64,000 nucleotides of DNA from Streptomyces sp. NBC_01198 (GCF_036010485.1 NZ_CP108568.1:3060001-3124000), one strand, 5' to 3'. Counted from the stretch's first letter, positions 8,744 to 17,650 are shown. Notes: generated by a model from the sequence alone, not told the origin. Program-made: numbers and translations.

Positions 8744-8968
8744 GTCCGTGCCACCTGCGGTGGCGGGCTTGGCTGCTGCCCGGTGGGGGTTGCGCGCGCA
8801 GTTCCCCGCGCCCCCGGGGTCCGTGCCACTTCCCGTGGGGTGCCTGCCTGCGGCCCGGTGGGGGTTGCGCGCGCAGTTCCCCGCGCCCCCGGGTCCGTGC
8901 CACTTCCCGTGGGGTGCTTGGCTGCCGCCCGGTCGGGGCCGGGCGCACCCCCGGGTCCGTGCCACTCG
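8744..8968. repeat. Degenerate ~75-bp tandem array, four starts
   Basis: Units start at about 8746, 8821, 8895 and 8957 (CCGTGCCAC...). The first two intervals are 75 and 74 bases; the last unit is shortened. Each full unit carries a GTGCCAC-type element and then TTGCGCGCGCAGTTCCCC followed by GCGCCCC. Both modules recur in inverted and direct copies at 41654-41716 and 43380-43685. The array sits between two convergent genes (DUF5691 and icmB). It has no coding signal. Confidence 0.85.
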
Positions 8969-9000
8969 CCGGGGGGCGCTCACCTGCCGCCCCGCAGGGG

Positions 9001-9408
9001 CTAGGCCGCTGAGGGGATGTTTTCGTTTACCCAGGTCACCACGTCGCCGGTGGGGGTGCCCGGGGTGAAGATCGCGGCGACGCCGAGGGCCTTGAGCGGG
9101 GGGATGTCCGCTTCGGGGATGATGCCGCCGCCGAAGACCTTGATGTCCTCGGCGTCGCGGTCCTTCAGCAGCTCGATGACCTTGGCGAAGAGGGTCATGT
9201 GGGCGCCGGACAGGATGGACAGGCCGATGGCGTCCGCGTCCTCCTGGATGGCGGTGTCGACGACCTGCTCGGGGGTCTGGTGGAGGCCGGTGTAGATGAC
9301 CTCCATGCCGGCGTCCCTGAGCGCCCGGGCGATGACCTTCGCCCCGCGGTCATGACCGTCGAGCCCAGGTTTGGCGACCACTACGCGGATCGGACCGGAC
9401 ACACCCAT
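9001..9408 (-). CDS. icmB: Isobutyryl/methylmalonyl-CoA mutase small subunit, cobalamin-binding
   Basis: 135 residues from ATG at 9408 with GGAGG five bases before it. The protein is one B12-binding domain. DGHDRG near residue 17 supplies the His cobalt ligand of the DxHxxG motif; GLSILSGAH and FGGGI are the other cofactor-contact motifs. Length and sequence match the stand-alone IcmB subunit of Streptomyces, which pairs with a separately encoded IcmA-type subunit to interconvert isobutyryl-CoA and n-butyryl-CoA, linking valine breakdown to polyketide precursors. No large subunit is present in this window. A small methylmalonyl-CoA mutase or related subunit is the alternative. Confidence 0.88.
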   Translation of the reverse strand: MGVSGPIRVVVAKPGLDGHDRGAKVIARALRDAGMEVIYTGLHQTPEQVVDTAIQEDADAIGLSILSGAHMTLFAKVIELLKDRDAEDIKVFGGGIIPEADIPPLKALGVAAIFTPGTPTGDVVTWVNENIPSAA

Positions 9409-9778
9409 CTCTGCCTCCATGCGTACGGTTCGCGGGCCCGTGGACTGCGGCTGCGTGGCCCCGCGGGAACCTGTGTGAACGAACGTTATCGTCCACGTCC
9501 GGCGGCCGACAGTTTTACGAACGGCACCGAGGGGGAAATCACACAGTGGGACACATTCCCCAGAGGTCGGGCCGACGGCGGCGAAGGGCGAGGGACACGC
9601 CCGAGCCGTCCGGCGACCCACCGGGTTGTTCTGAGGAGCCGCTGTCAGGACGCCGCATTGCCGCGCTCGCTAGCCGCAGGGCGCGGTGATGCGGCATCCG
9701 CGGACCCGTCCGCGGGCACCGGCTTCTCCGATGGCGCCGGGGTCAGTGCTGATTCCGGGTCGCGACGGGAGGTGGGCC
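9409..9778. other. Divergent intergenic region between icmB and the esterase gene
   Basis: These 370 bases separate two divergent genes and must hold both promoters. There is a less GC-rich patch around 9475-9545, the likeliest promoter zone. I see no clear consensus promoter, riboswitch or coding sequence. Confidence 0.4.
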
Positions 9779-10651
9779 ATGGCCGGCCAGTCGTCGGGGG
9801 CGGAGCAGGGCGCAGGACAAGGCGCGGACCGGGAGGAAGGACCCGGGGCGGACAGCGGAGCGGGGCCGGACGACGACGTCGCGGGCGGCACGGGGAGCCG
9901 CCTGTGGCACGGCGTGGGCCTGGCCAGGGCCACCGCGATGGACCTGGCGGTCCTCGCGGGCCACCTGGTGATGTATCCGACCGGCCTGCTCCCGGAGCGC
10001 GACCAGGAGCGGGACACCGTCAGGGCCCATCCGCCGGTGCTGCTGCTGCACGGCTTCGTGGACAACCGTTCGACCTTCGCGGTGCTGCGCCGCTCCCTGC
10101 ACCACCACGGATGGACGCAGGTGCAGGCACTGAATTACTCACCGCTCATCGGCGACATACGCACCGCCGCCGAGCTGCTCGGCCGCCACGTGGAGGAGAT
10201 CTGCGCGCAGAGCGGCCGCCGCCGGGTGGACATCGTCGGGCACAGCCTGGGCGGGCTGATCGCCCGCTATTACGTGCAGTGCCTGGGCGGTGACCGCCGG
10301 ATCCGCACGCTGGTCACGCTGGGTACGCCGCACGCCGGGACCCGGGCGGTGCCTGCCCTGGCGCCGCATCCGATCATCCGGCAGATGCGGCCCGGCTCCG
10401 ACGTGCTGACCGAGCTGGCGGGGCCTGCCCCGAGCTGCCGGACGCGGTTCGTGGCCTTCTGGAGCGATCTGGACCAGCTGATGATCCCGGTGGAGGCCGC
10501 CCAGCTGGTCCACCCGGACCTCCCGGCGGAGAATGTCAAGGTCAGCGGGGTCGGGCACCTCGCGCTGCCGGTGCACGGCTCGGTCGTGGCCGAGATCCGC
10601 CGGACGCTGGCAGGGACGGGCCCGGTGCGGTCGGCGATCGAGGCGGCATAA
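9779..10651 (+). CDS. Alpha/beta-hydrolase, triacylglycerol-lipase-like esterase
   Basis: 290 residues from ATG at 9779, preceded by GGGAGGTG. After a Gly/Asp-rich N-terminal tail (1-40), the hydrolase fold starts with VLLLHGFVDNRSTF (oxyanion-hole HG). The nucleophile elbow is GHSLGG with Ser156; a late SDLDQLMIP offers the acid and GVGHLALP the catalytic His. LVTLGTPHAGT is typical of the esterase/lipase group with a PGAP1-like fold. No cleavable signal peptide is evident, though a hydrophobic stretch (about 52-68) could anchor it. Substrate unknown. It may be co-transcribed with the M23 gene 139 bases downstream. Confidence 0.88.
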   Translation: MAGQSSGAEQGAGQGADREEGPGADSGAGPDDDVAGGTGSRLWHGVGLARATAMDLAVLAGHLVMYPTGLLPERDQERDTVRAHPPVLLLHGFVDNRSTFAVLRRSLHHHGWTQVQALNYSPLIGDIRTAAELLGRHVEEICAQSGRRRVDIVGHSLGGLIARYYVQCLGGDRRIRTLVTLGTPHAGTRAVPALAPHPIIRQMRPGSDVLTELAGPAPSCRTRFVAFWSDLDQLMIPVEAAQLVHPDLPAENVKVSGVGHLALPVHGSVVAEIRRTLAGTGPVRSAIEAA

Positions 10652-10790
10652 CGGACACATAACGGTCGGATATCGACCGAACGCCGGGCAAGCCGGACGT
10701 CAGGCTACGGGGAGAGATTGTCGCCGTCCCCCGCACCGGGCTACAGTCACCGCTAATTCTCCTGCTGCCGAGGCGAAAGAGAAGTTGGCG

Positions 10791-12347
10791 GTGAACGAAC
10801 GTCACCCGTCGGGGTACGCCCCCGACTACGACGCCTACGCGTATGACGTCTATTCCACGGGCGCCTACCAGGCTGTCGGCACCGTCTTCGCGGACGACAC
10901 CACGACCGGGACGTACGGGTACATCCCGCAGCAGCCCCCGCTCTACGGCTACGACCAGCCGCAGGCCCAGCCCCAACCCCAGCCCGCGCAGTCCGGCCAG
11001 GACTACGCCTACGGCACCGGCTACGGGTACGACTACGGCCAGGCCGAGCAGCAGCCCCCCGCCGAGCCGCAGAGCTACGACGCGTACGGCTACCCGGCCG
11101 GCGCGACGTACTACGACACCGGGACCTACGACGCCCAGCAGTTCGCGGCGTATCAGCAGCCGGCGGCGCAGGAGCAGGCCTACCCGCAGCAGCAGCAGGA
11201 CTGGGACTCGGGCGCCTACCCGGCCTACGGCTACGGTTACGACGCCGGCGGCGACACCGGGATCTACGAGCAGTTCCCGCCACAGCAGCCCCAGCAGCAG
11301 CAGTACGAGCAGCAGCCGCAGCACCAGCAGGGCTACGAGCACCAGCAGTACGAGCAGCAGGCGCAGCAGTACGACTACCAGGCGCCCGCCCCCGAGCCCG
11401 AGGCGTACGAGGCCCCGGTGTCGTACGCCCCCGAGCCGGAGCAGGCGGCCGCAGGCCCCGACGCGTTCGGCTCGCCGTTCGAGGCGGCCACCGACCTCGA
11501 TCTCGACCTGGACCTGGACCTGGATCTGGGCCTCGACGTCCCGGCCCCCGAGGTCTTCGCCGAGCGGGAGCGGCACGACTACGCCGCCGACGGCTTCGAG
11601 CCCGGCATGCCGGCGGCCCGCAGCCGGCGCCGCAAGCCCGCCAAGCGTTCCGCCCTGCTCACCGTCGCGGTGCCCTCGGTCGCCGTGATGGGCGTGGCCG
11701 CAGTCGGCGCGGCCGCCGTGACCGGGGTGGGCGTGGCGTCGGACTCCGGCAGCGCGCAGGCCGACGCCCCGACGACCACCGGCAAGGCGCCGACGACCCA
11801 GCTCGACCGGCAGCTGGCCGGAGTGAGCGAGGACGCGAGCGACTTCGCGGACCGGGCCAGCCGCACCCAGGAGCGGATCGACCTCAAGGACCGGCAGGCG
11901 GCCGCGAAGCGCGCGGCGGCAGCGGCGGCGGCCCGCAAGGAGGCGCTGCGGCCGAAGTTCGTGCTGCCGGTGAAGCAGAAGGGGCTGAGCGCCTACTTCG
12001 GGCAGGCCGGTGTCAACTGGATGGCCGTGCACACCGGCATCGACTTCCCGGTGATGGTCGGCACCCCGGTGATGGCGGTGACCGACGGCACCGTCCGCAC
12101 GCAGTGGAACAACTCCTACGGCAACATGGCCATCGTCACCGCCCCCGACGGCACCGAGACCTGGTACTGCCACCTGAGCAGTACGAAGATCCGCAGCGGC
12201 TCGGTCAAGGCCGGAACGGTCATCGCCTACTCGGGCAACACCGGCAACACCACCGGACCGCACCTCCACCTGGAGGTACGGCCGAACGCCGGCTCGCCGA
12301 TCGACCCGCTGCCGTGGCTGCTCAAGCACGGCCTCGACCCGCGCTGA
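10791..12347 (+). CDS. Membrane-anchored M23 (LytM-like) peptidase with Gln/Tyr-rich cytoplasmic tail
   Basis: 518 residues from GTG at 10791 (VNERHPSGYAPDYD). Residues 1 to about 230 are extremely rich in Gln, Tyr, Pro and Ala, with many YG/YD and QQ runs. They are followed by a (DL)n acidic repeat near 234-248. A single membrane helix lies at about 287-312, then an Ala/Lys-rich helical segment and an M23 domain. Zinc ligands are intact: H414xxxD418 in HTGIDF and H491-L-H493 in PHLHLEV. M23 enzymes cut peptidoglycan cross-bridges outside the membrane, so the tail faces the cytoplasm. The last codons lie within a 27-bp tandem repeat. Confidence 0.92.
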   Translation: MNERHPSGYAPDYDAYAYDVYSTGAYQAVGTVFADDTTTGTYGYIPQQPPLYGYDQPQAQPQPQPAQSGQDYAYGTGYGYDYGQAEQQPPAEPQSYDAYGYPAGATYYDTGTYDAQQFAAYQQPAAQEQAYPQQQQDWDSGAYPAYGYGYDAGGDTGIYEQFPPQQPQQQQYEQQPQHQQGYEHQQYEQQAQQYDYQAPAPEPEAYEAPVSYAPEPEQAAAGPDAFGSPFEAATDLDLDLDLDLDLGLDVPAPEVFAERERHDYAADGFEPGMPAARSRRRKPAKRSALLTVAVPSVAVMGVAAVGAAAVTGVGVASDSGSAQADAPTTTGKAPTTQLDRQLAGVSEDASDFADRASRTQERIDLKDRQAAAKRAAAAAAARKEALRPKFVLPVKQKGLSAYFGQAGVNWMAVHTGIDFPVMVGTPVMAVTDGTVRTQWNNSYGNMAIVTAPDGTETWYCHLSSTKIRSGSVKAGTVIAYSGNTGNTTGPHLHLEVRPNAGSPIDPLPWLLKHGLDPR

Positions 12348-12418
12348 TCCGCGACAGGCCCCGACCAGCGCTGATCCGCGACAGGCCCCGACCAGCGCTG
12401 ATCCGCGACAGGCCCCCG
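12341..12418 (+). repeat. 27-bp tandem repeat, three copies, covering the M23 stop codon
   Basis: The unit GCGCTGATCCGCGACAGG plus CCCCGACCA occurs at 12341-12367, 12368-12394 and 12395-12418 (last copy incomplete). The first copy contains the TGA of the M23 gene (12345-12347), so the same in-frame-looking stop recurs in the other copies. Copies are essentially identical, suggesting recent slippage. Confidence 0.9.
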
Positions 12419-12435
12419 GCGCGGCGAAAGACCCC

Positions 12436-12459
12436 GGCGCGGCGGAGGACCGCCGCGCC
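12436..12459. terminator. Bidirectional hairpin terminator between the M23 gene and pcrA
   Basis: GGCGCGGCGG, loop AGGA, CCGCCGCGCC: a perfect 10-bp stem between two convergent genes. No T-run follows, as is common in high-GC actinomycetes. Confidence 0.75.
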
Positions 12460-12468
12460 CGGCGGGAC

Positions 12469-14928
12469 CTACAGCTTCTCCACCGGCGCGTAACGCAGCA
12501 GCAGCTGCTTGGGCCGCTCGTCGCCGAAGTCGATCGTCGCCTTCTCGTCGCCCGGCTGCCCGGTGACCGCGACGACCGTGCCCAGGCCGAACTGGTCGTG
12601 CGTGACGCGGTCGCCCACGGTGAGCGAGATGACCGGCCGGTCGCCGGCCGAGCGTCTGGTCGCGAAGCCGCCCGCAGCGCCGCCGCGCCGGCCGCCGCCC
12701 GTGCCGAGCGTGCTGGACAGCGACGCCGCCGCCTTCGAGACGGGACCTCCGCCGCCCGCGGCGGAACCGGTCCGCTTCCACTCGATGAGCGCGTCGGGGA
12801 TCTCCTCCAGGAAGCGCGACGGGGGGTTGTACGAGGGCTGGCCCCAGGCGCTGCGCATCATCGAGCGCGTCAGGTAGAGCCGTTCGCGAGCGCGGGTGAT
12901 GCCGACGTACGCCAGCCGCCGCTCCTCCTCCAGCTCCTTGACCTGGCCCAGCGCCCGCATGTGCGGGAAGACGCCGTCCTCCATGCCGGTGAGGAAGACG
13001 ACGGGGAACTCCAGTCCCTTGGCGGTGTGCAGGGTCATCAGCGTGATGACGCCGTTGTTCTCGGCGTCGTCGTCGGGGATCTGGTCGGAGTCGGCGACCA
13101 GGGCGACCCGCTCCAGGAAGTCGGACAGGGTGCCGGGCTCGTCCTCACCGCGCTCCTGCTCGAACTCCAGTGCCACGGCGGCAAGTTCCTGCAGGTTCTC
13201 CACGCGGGTCTCGTCCTGCGGGTCGGTGGAGGCCTGCAACTCGGCGAGGTAGCCGGTGCGTTCGAGCACCGCCTCCAGCACGACGGCCGGGCCCGCGCCC
13301 GATTCGACGATGGTGCGCAGCTCGTCCATCAGGGTGTTGAACCGGCGGACCGCGTTCGCCGAGCGCGCCGCCATGCCGTACGCCTCGTCAACCCGGCGCA
13401 GGGCGGCGGCGAACGAGATCTTCTCGCGCAGCGCGAGAGCGTCGATCATCGCCTCCGCCCGGTCGCCGATGCCGCGCTTGGGCACGTTGAGGATACGCCG
13501 CAGCGGCACGCCGTCCTCGGGGTTGGCCAGCACCCGCAAGTACGCGAGCACGTCTCGGACTTCGCGCCGCTCGTAGAAGCGGACGCCGCCGACGACCTTG
13601 TAGGGCAGGCCGACCCGGATGAAGACCTCTTCGAAGACCCGGGACTGCGCGTTGGTGCGGTAGAAGACGGCCACATCGCCCGGCCGGGCGTCGCCGGCGT
13701 CCGTGAGGCGGTCTATCTCCTCGGCGACGAACTGCGCCTCGTCGTGCTCCTGGTCGGCGACGTAGCCGGTGATGACCGGGCCGTCGCCGGACTCGGTCCA
13801 CAGGTTCTTCGCGCGCCGCCCGGCGTTGCGCTCGATGACGGAGTTCGCGGCGGACAGGATGGTCTGGGTGGAGCGGTAGTTCTGCTCCAGCAGGATGGTG
13901 CGGGCGTCCGGGTAGTCCTCCTCGAACTGGAGGATGTTGCGGATGGTGGCGCCGCGGAAGGCGTAGATGGACTGGTCGGCGTCACCGACGACGCACAGCT
14001 CCGCCATCGGGGTGCCCGCCGGGTCGGTGGCGCCGGGGGACTCGCCGGTGCCCACCAGCTCGCGCACCAGGGTGTACTGGGCGTGGTTGGTGTCCTGGTA
14101 CTCGTCGACCAGCACGTGCCGGAAGCGCCGCCGGTAGTGCTCGGCGACGTCGGGAAAGGCCTGCAGCAGGTTGACGGTGGTCATGATGATGTCGTCGAAG
14201 TCCAGCGCGTTGGCCTCGCGCAGCCGGGCCTGGTAGAGCGCGTAGGCCTCGGCGAGCTTCTTCTCGAAGGTGTTCTCCGCCTGCCCGGCGAAGGTCTCCT
14301 CGTCGATCAGCTCGTTCTTGAGGTTGGAGATCTTCGCGCTGAAGGACTTCGGCGGATACTGCTTCGGGTCCAGGTCGAGGTCGCGGCAGACCAGGGCCAT
14401 CAGGCGCTTGGAGTCGGCGGCGTCGTAGATCGAGAACGACGAGGTGAAGCCCAGCACCTTGGACTCGCGGCGCAGGATGCGCACGCAGGCGCTGTGGAAG
14501 GTGGAGACCCACATCACCTTCGCGCGCGGGCCGACCAGCTGTTCGACGCGCTCCCTCATCTCGCCCGCGGCCTTGTTGGTGAAGGTGATCGCGAGGATCG
14601 AGCCGGGGTGGACGTGCCGGGCGGCGAGCAGGTGGGCGATGCGGTGGGTGAGCACCCGGGTCTTGCCCGAGCCGGCGCCCGCGACGATGAGCAGCGGGCC
14701 GCCGGAGTGCTCGACGGCGGCGCGCTGCTGCTCGTTGAGCCCCTCGAGCAGCTGAGCGGGGTCGGTGGCCGGGCGCGGGGCGCCGTCGCGGTAGTACGCG
14801 TCCCGCCCGCCGCCGTCGTACCCGCCGCCGGGGCCCCGGTCCTCCGGGGGCGGCGGGGCGTCGGGGTCGGCCGGTTCCGGTGCCACGTGCAGACCGGGCA
14901 GGAAGTCGTCGTCAAAGAGGCTGCTCAT
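12469..14928 (-). CDS. pcrA: ATP-dependent DNA helicase PcrA/UvrD
   Basis: 819 residues from ATG at 14928. Superfamily-1 helicase motifs are in order: Walker A GAGSGKT (84-90) after LNEQQRAAVEH, TFTNKAAGEM (motif Ia), DEYQDTN (motif II, about 270), GDADQSIYAFRGA (motif III), LEQNYRS (motif IV), TLHTAKGLEF (motif V) and YVGITRARE (motif VI). A Gly-rich linker precedes the C-terminal domain ending in GDRVTHDQFGLGTVVAV, the RNA-polymerase-binding Tudor-like tail of PcrA. It unwinds DNA in repair and at transcription-replication conflicts. The N-terminal extension of about 55 residues is disordered and acidic/Pro-rich. Transcribed alone, convergent with the M23 gene. Confidence 0.97.
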   Translation of the reverse strand: MSSLFDDDFLPGLHVAPEPADPDAPPPPEDRGPGGGYDGGGRDAYYRDGAPRPATDPAQLLEGLNEQQRAAVEHSGGPLLIVAGAGSGKTRVLTHRIAHLLAARHVHPGSILAITFTNKAAGEMRERVEQLVGPRAKVMWVSTFHSACVRILRRESKVLGFTSSFSIYDAADSKRLMALVCRDLDLDPKQYPPKSFSAKISNLKNELIDEETFAGQAENTFEKKLAEAYALYQARLREANALDFDDIIMTTVNLLQAFPDVAEHYRRRFRHVLVDEYQDTNHAQYTLVRELVGTGESPGATDPAGTPMAELCVVGDADQSIYAFRGATIRNILQFEEDYPDARTILLEQNYRSTQTILSAANSVIERNAGRRAKNLWTESGDGPVITGYVADQEHDEAQFVAEEIDRLTDAGDARPGDVAVFYRTNAQSRVFEEVFIRVGLPYKVVGGVRFYERREVRDVLAYLRVLANPEDGVPLRRILNVPKRGIGDRAEAMIDALALREKISFAAALRRVDEAYGMAARSANAVRRFNTLMDELRTIVESGAGPAVVLEAVLERTGYLAELQASTDPQDETRVENLQELAAVALEFEQERGEDEPGTLSDFLERVALVADSDQIPDDDAENNGVITLMTLHTAKGLEFPVVFLTGMEDGVFPHMRALGQVKELEEERRLAYVGITRARERLYLTRSMMRSAWGQPSYNPPSRFLEEIPDALIEWKRTGSAAGGGGPVSKAAASLSSTLGTGGGRRGGAAGGFATRRSAGDRPVISLTVGDRVTHDQFGLGTVVAVTGQPGDEKATIDFGDERPKQLLLRYAPVEKL

Positions 14929-15142
14929 CGCCTCCCGAGTCTAGGCGCCCGCACCGACACCCACGCCCCCCTTCCGGCGGACGGCCGCACCCGGCGGCGG
15001 CGGTAGCCCGATTACCACGCTGAGTGACAATCCGACTTGATTACGAAAAGGTATCGGGCCTATCGGACACCGCTCTTCCCAGCGGTGCCGCCGCCCGGCT
15101 ACGGTGCCGCACCAGGCAGTGTCCGAAAGGAGTCCGCCGGGG

Positions 15143-16255
15143 ATGGCGACACACCGTAAGACCCGTACCGCGACGATCACCGCCCCGCGCACGGCTGTGG
15201 GGCTCACAACGGCCGCCCTGGCCACGGTGACCCTGTTCTCCGAGACCGCGGGCGCCGCACCCGCCGCGCCCGCGCCGCAGCCGTCGATCAGCGCGGTGAA
15301 GGCGAAGGTCGACGCGCTGCTGCACCAGGCGGAGGTCGCCACCGAGCACTACAACGGCGCCAAGGAGCAGGCCTCCCAGCAGAACGCCACCGTCAACAAG
15401 CTGCTGGCGCAGGCGGCACAGAAGACGCAGACGCTGAACGACTCGCGCCGGCTGCTCGGGCAGTACGCGGCCGCGCAGTACCGCAGCGGCGGCGACGACT
15501 CGACCGGGCGCTTCCTGATGGCGACCGACCCGCAGGACCTGCTGGACCAGACGCATCTGGTGGGCCTGCTGGGGAAGCGGCAGAAGTCGGCCGTCGAGTC
15601 CTACCGGGTGCAGCAGGCGGCGGCCACCCAGCAGCGCATCGAGGCGGCCAGGAGCCTGGCGACGCTGACCACCCGGCAGGCGCAGCTGCGGACCGCCAAG
15701 GCCGACGTGCAGACCAAGCTGGGCGCCGCCCAGACGCTGCTGAACAGCCTCACCGCGCAGGAGAAGGAACGGCTGGCGGCCCTGCAGGCCAAGCAGGAGC
15801 AGGAGGCCAAGCGGAAGGCCGCCGCCATCGCCGCACAGGAGAAGGCAAAGGCGAAGACAGCGGCGAAGAAGTCGGGGTCGACCGCGCCGGCGACGCCGGC
15901 CAACGCGTCGGTCGCCGCCAAGGCCATCGCCTTCGCGCACGCCCAGCTGGGCAAGCCGTACGTGTGGGGCGCGACCGGCCCGGCCTCCTTCGACTGCTCG
16001 GGCCTGACCCAGGCGTCCTACAAGGCGGCGGGCATCACGCTGCCGCGGACCACGGGCGAGCAGGTCGACGTCGGCACCCGGGTCTCGACCTCGGACCTCC
16101 AGCCGGGTGACCTGATCTTCTTCTACAGCGACGCCAGCCACGTCGGTCTCTACATCGGCGACGGCAACATGATCCACGCTCCGCACACGGGAACGGTCGT
16201 CAAGGTCGCTCCGATCACCGAAATGCCGATCTATGCAGCGGTTCGTCCGTACTGA
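15143..16255 (+). CDS. Secreted NlpC/P60 endopeptidase, paralogue 1
   Basis: 370 residues from ATG at 15143, with AAGGAG upstream. A basic start and hydrophobic segment ending AGAAPAAP form a signal peptide. Residues 50-230 are a long coiled coil (DUF-type hinge seen in RipA-like hydrolases) ending in a Lys/Ala-rich linker. The C-terminal NlpC/P60 domain has Cys285 in FDCSGLTQ and His333 in ASHVGLYIG, with HAPHTG after. It cleaves peptidoglycan stem peptides; the coiled coil probably gates activity or contacts divisome or FtsX-like partners. First of three tandem paralogues (15143, 16550, 17890). Its leader has no c-di-AMP riboswitch. Confidence 0.94.
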   Translation: MATHRKTRTATITAPRTAVGLTTAALATVTLFSETAGAAPAAPAPQPSISAVKAKVDALLHQAEVATEHYNGAKEQASQQNATVNKLLAQAAQKTQTLNDSRRLLGQYAAAQYRSGGDDSTGRFLMATDPQDLLDQTHLVGLLGKRQKSAVESYRVQQAAATQQRIEAARSLATLTTRQAQLRTAKADVQTKLGAAQTLLNSLTAQEKERLAALQAKQEQEAKRKAAAIAAQEKAKAKTAAKKSGSTAPATPANASVAAKAIAFAHAQLGKPYVWGATGPASFDCSGLTQASYKAAGITLPRTTGEQVDVGTRVSTSDLQPGDLIFFYSDASHVGLYIGDGNMIHAPHTGTVVKVAPITEMPIYAAVRPY

Positions 16256-16385
16256 ATCGACCACCAACCGTAAGATCACAAAGCGATTTCGGTCACGTTG
16301 CAATCCAAACTTCCCAACATCCGGAGAAGTTGAGTACGGTAACCCGCTAGGTGACGCGTTCGCCGCCGGTGAAAGTGCCGGCACC

Positions 16386-16540
16386 GCGCCGCCTCCGCTC
16401 AATCCGGCCCAGGCCGGAACCGGGGACCCACCACGCACCATCGGGGTGAATCGGGACAGACGCCGGCAGGTGTCCGACCCGTAGGGCTGCCTTCCCTGCC
16501 CGAACCCGTCAGCTAACCCGGTCGGCGGTTCACGGAAGGA
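16386..16540 (+). ncRNA. Cyclic di-AMP riboswitch (ydaO/yuaA class)
   Basis: The leader holds the conserved pieces of the ydaO class in order: CAATCCGG, CCGGGGACCCA, GGGGTGAATCGG, GTAGGGCTGCCTTCCCTGCC, CCGTCAGCTAACC and GGAAGGAG. These match the published aptamer core (GGGGUUAAUC ... CAGCUAAC ... GGAAGGA). The 5' CGCCG near 16386 can pair with CGGCG near 16523 as the closing stem. The aptamer ends at the ribosome site of the NlpC/P60 gene at 16550. In this class c-di-AMP binding turns expression off. Boundaries are approximate. Confidence 0.95.
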
Positions 16541-16549
16541 GTCGCCTTC

Positions 16550-17584
16550 GTGGCGTCGCATCGCAAGCCGCGCCCGCGGATACTCGCCTCGACCGCCCCC
16601 CGTGCGGCGGTCGGCGTCACCGCGGCGGCCATCGCATCGGTCACCCTGCTCAGCGAGAGCGCGAGCGCGGCGCCCGCGAAGCCCTCCATCACCGAGGTCA
16701 AGGCGCAGATCGACACCCTGAACCAGCAGGCCGAGGTCGCGACGCAGAACTACGACCAGGCCAAGGAGAAGACCGACACCCAGCGCGACAAGACCAACCA
16801 GCTGCTCGCGCAGGTCGCCCGGAAGACCGAGCAGATGAACGAGTCCCGCCGGGTGCTGGGACAGTTCGCCAGCGAGCAGTACCGCGACGGCGGCATCGAC
16901 CAGACCGTGCAGCTGCTGCTGGCCGACAACCCCGAGCAGTTCCTGAACCAGTCGCACATGGTCAACCAGCTCTCCGCGACGCAGACCGAGGCGCTGAAGA
17001 ACTTCCAGATCCAGCAGGAGCAGGCCTCGATCCAGCGGTCGCAGGCCACTGCGAGCCTGACCCAGCTGACCAACGCCCAGAAGCAGCTGGCCACCCAGAA
17101 GAAGACGGTGCAGACCAAGCTCGCGGCCGCGCAGAAGCTGCTCAACAGCCTCAGCGCCGCGCAGCGCGCCAAGATCGCCGGCATGAAGAAGGGCAAGTCC
17201 TCGCCGGCGAGCTACAGCTACTCCGGCCCCGCGTCCGGCCGTGCCGCCGCCGCGATCAAGTTCGCGCTCGCCCAGCGTGGCAAGCCGTACGTCTACGGCG
17301 CCACCGGCCCCGGCTCGTACGACTGCTCGGGCCTGACCCAGGCCGCCTACGGCGCGGCGGGCGTCAAGCTCGGCCGGACCACCTACGACCAGGACAAGGA
17401 CGGCGTCGCCGTCTCGAAGGCCGACCTGCAGCCCGGCGACCTGGTCTTCTTCTACTCGGGGCTGTCCCACGTGGGCATCTACCTGGGCAACGGCCAGATC
17501 GTGCACGCCCCGCACACCGGCGCGTTCGTCGAGGTCGCCCCGCTGAGCTGGATGCCCTTCGCCGCCGCCCGCCGGGTCGCCTGA
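16550..17584 (+). CDS. Secreted NlpC/P60 endopeptidase, paralogue 2, under c-di-AMP control
   Basis: 344 residues from GTG at 16550, with GGAAGGAG in the riboswitch tail 9 bases before. Signal peptide ends at SASAAPAK. The coiled-coil region (about 45-215) closely matches paralogue 1 (ITEVKAQIDTLNQQAEVATQ). The catalytic domain has Cys259 in YDCSGLTQ and His307 in LSHVGIYLG. It acts in the wall, cutting peptide stems during growth, germination or sporulation. The leader aptamer ties production to c-di-AMP, linking hydrolase supply to turgor and osmotic state as described for rpfA and similar Streptomyces genes. The hairpin at 17614-17650 probably ends the transcript. Confidence 0.95.
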   Translation: MASHRKPRPRILASTAPRAAVGVTAAAIASVTLLSESASAAPAKPSITEVKAQIDTLNQQAEVATQNYDQAKEKTDTQRDKTNQLLAQVARKTEQMNESRRVLGQFASEQYRDGGIDQTVQLLLADNPEQFLNQSHMVNQLSATQTEALKNFQIQQEQASIQRSQATASLTQLTNAQKQLATQKKTVQTKLAAAQKLLNSLSAAQRAKIAGMKKGKSSPASYSYSGPASGRAAAAIKFALAQRGKPYVYGATGPGSYDCSGLTQAAYGAAGVKLGRTTYDQDKDGVAVSKADLQPGDLVFFYSGLSHVGIYLGNGQIVHAPHTGAFVEVAPLSWMPFAAARRVA

Positions 17585-17613
17585 CCGCAGGCACACGCCC
17601 GCGGCGCCGGGGC

Positions 17614-17650
17614 CGGAAACGGGCCAACGGTCAGGCTGGGTCCGTTTCCG
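17614..17650 (+). terminator. Hairpin terminator after NlpC/P60 paralogue 2
   Basis: CGGAAACGG (17614-17622) pairs perfectly with CCGTTTCCG (17642-17650) across a 19-base loop, 30 bases past the stop codon. Confidence 0.55.

Noticed and set aside
12341..12418. CRISPR-like array from the 27-bp repeats
   Set aside because: Units are contiguous with no spacers and no cas genes are near.
15030..15142. c-di-AMP riboswitch before the first NlpC/P60 gene
   Set aside because: The conserved GGGGTGAATC and CAGCTAACC parts are missing.
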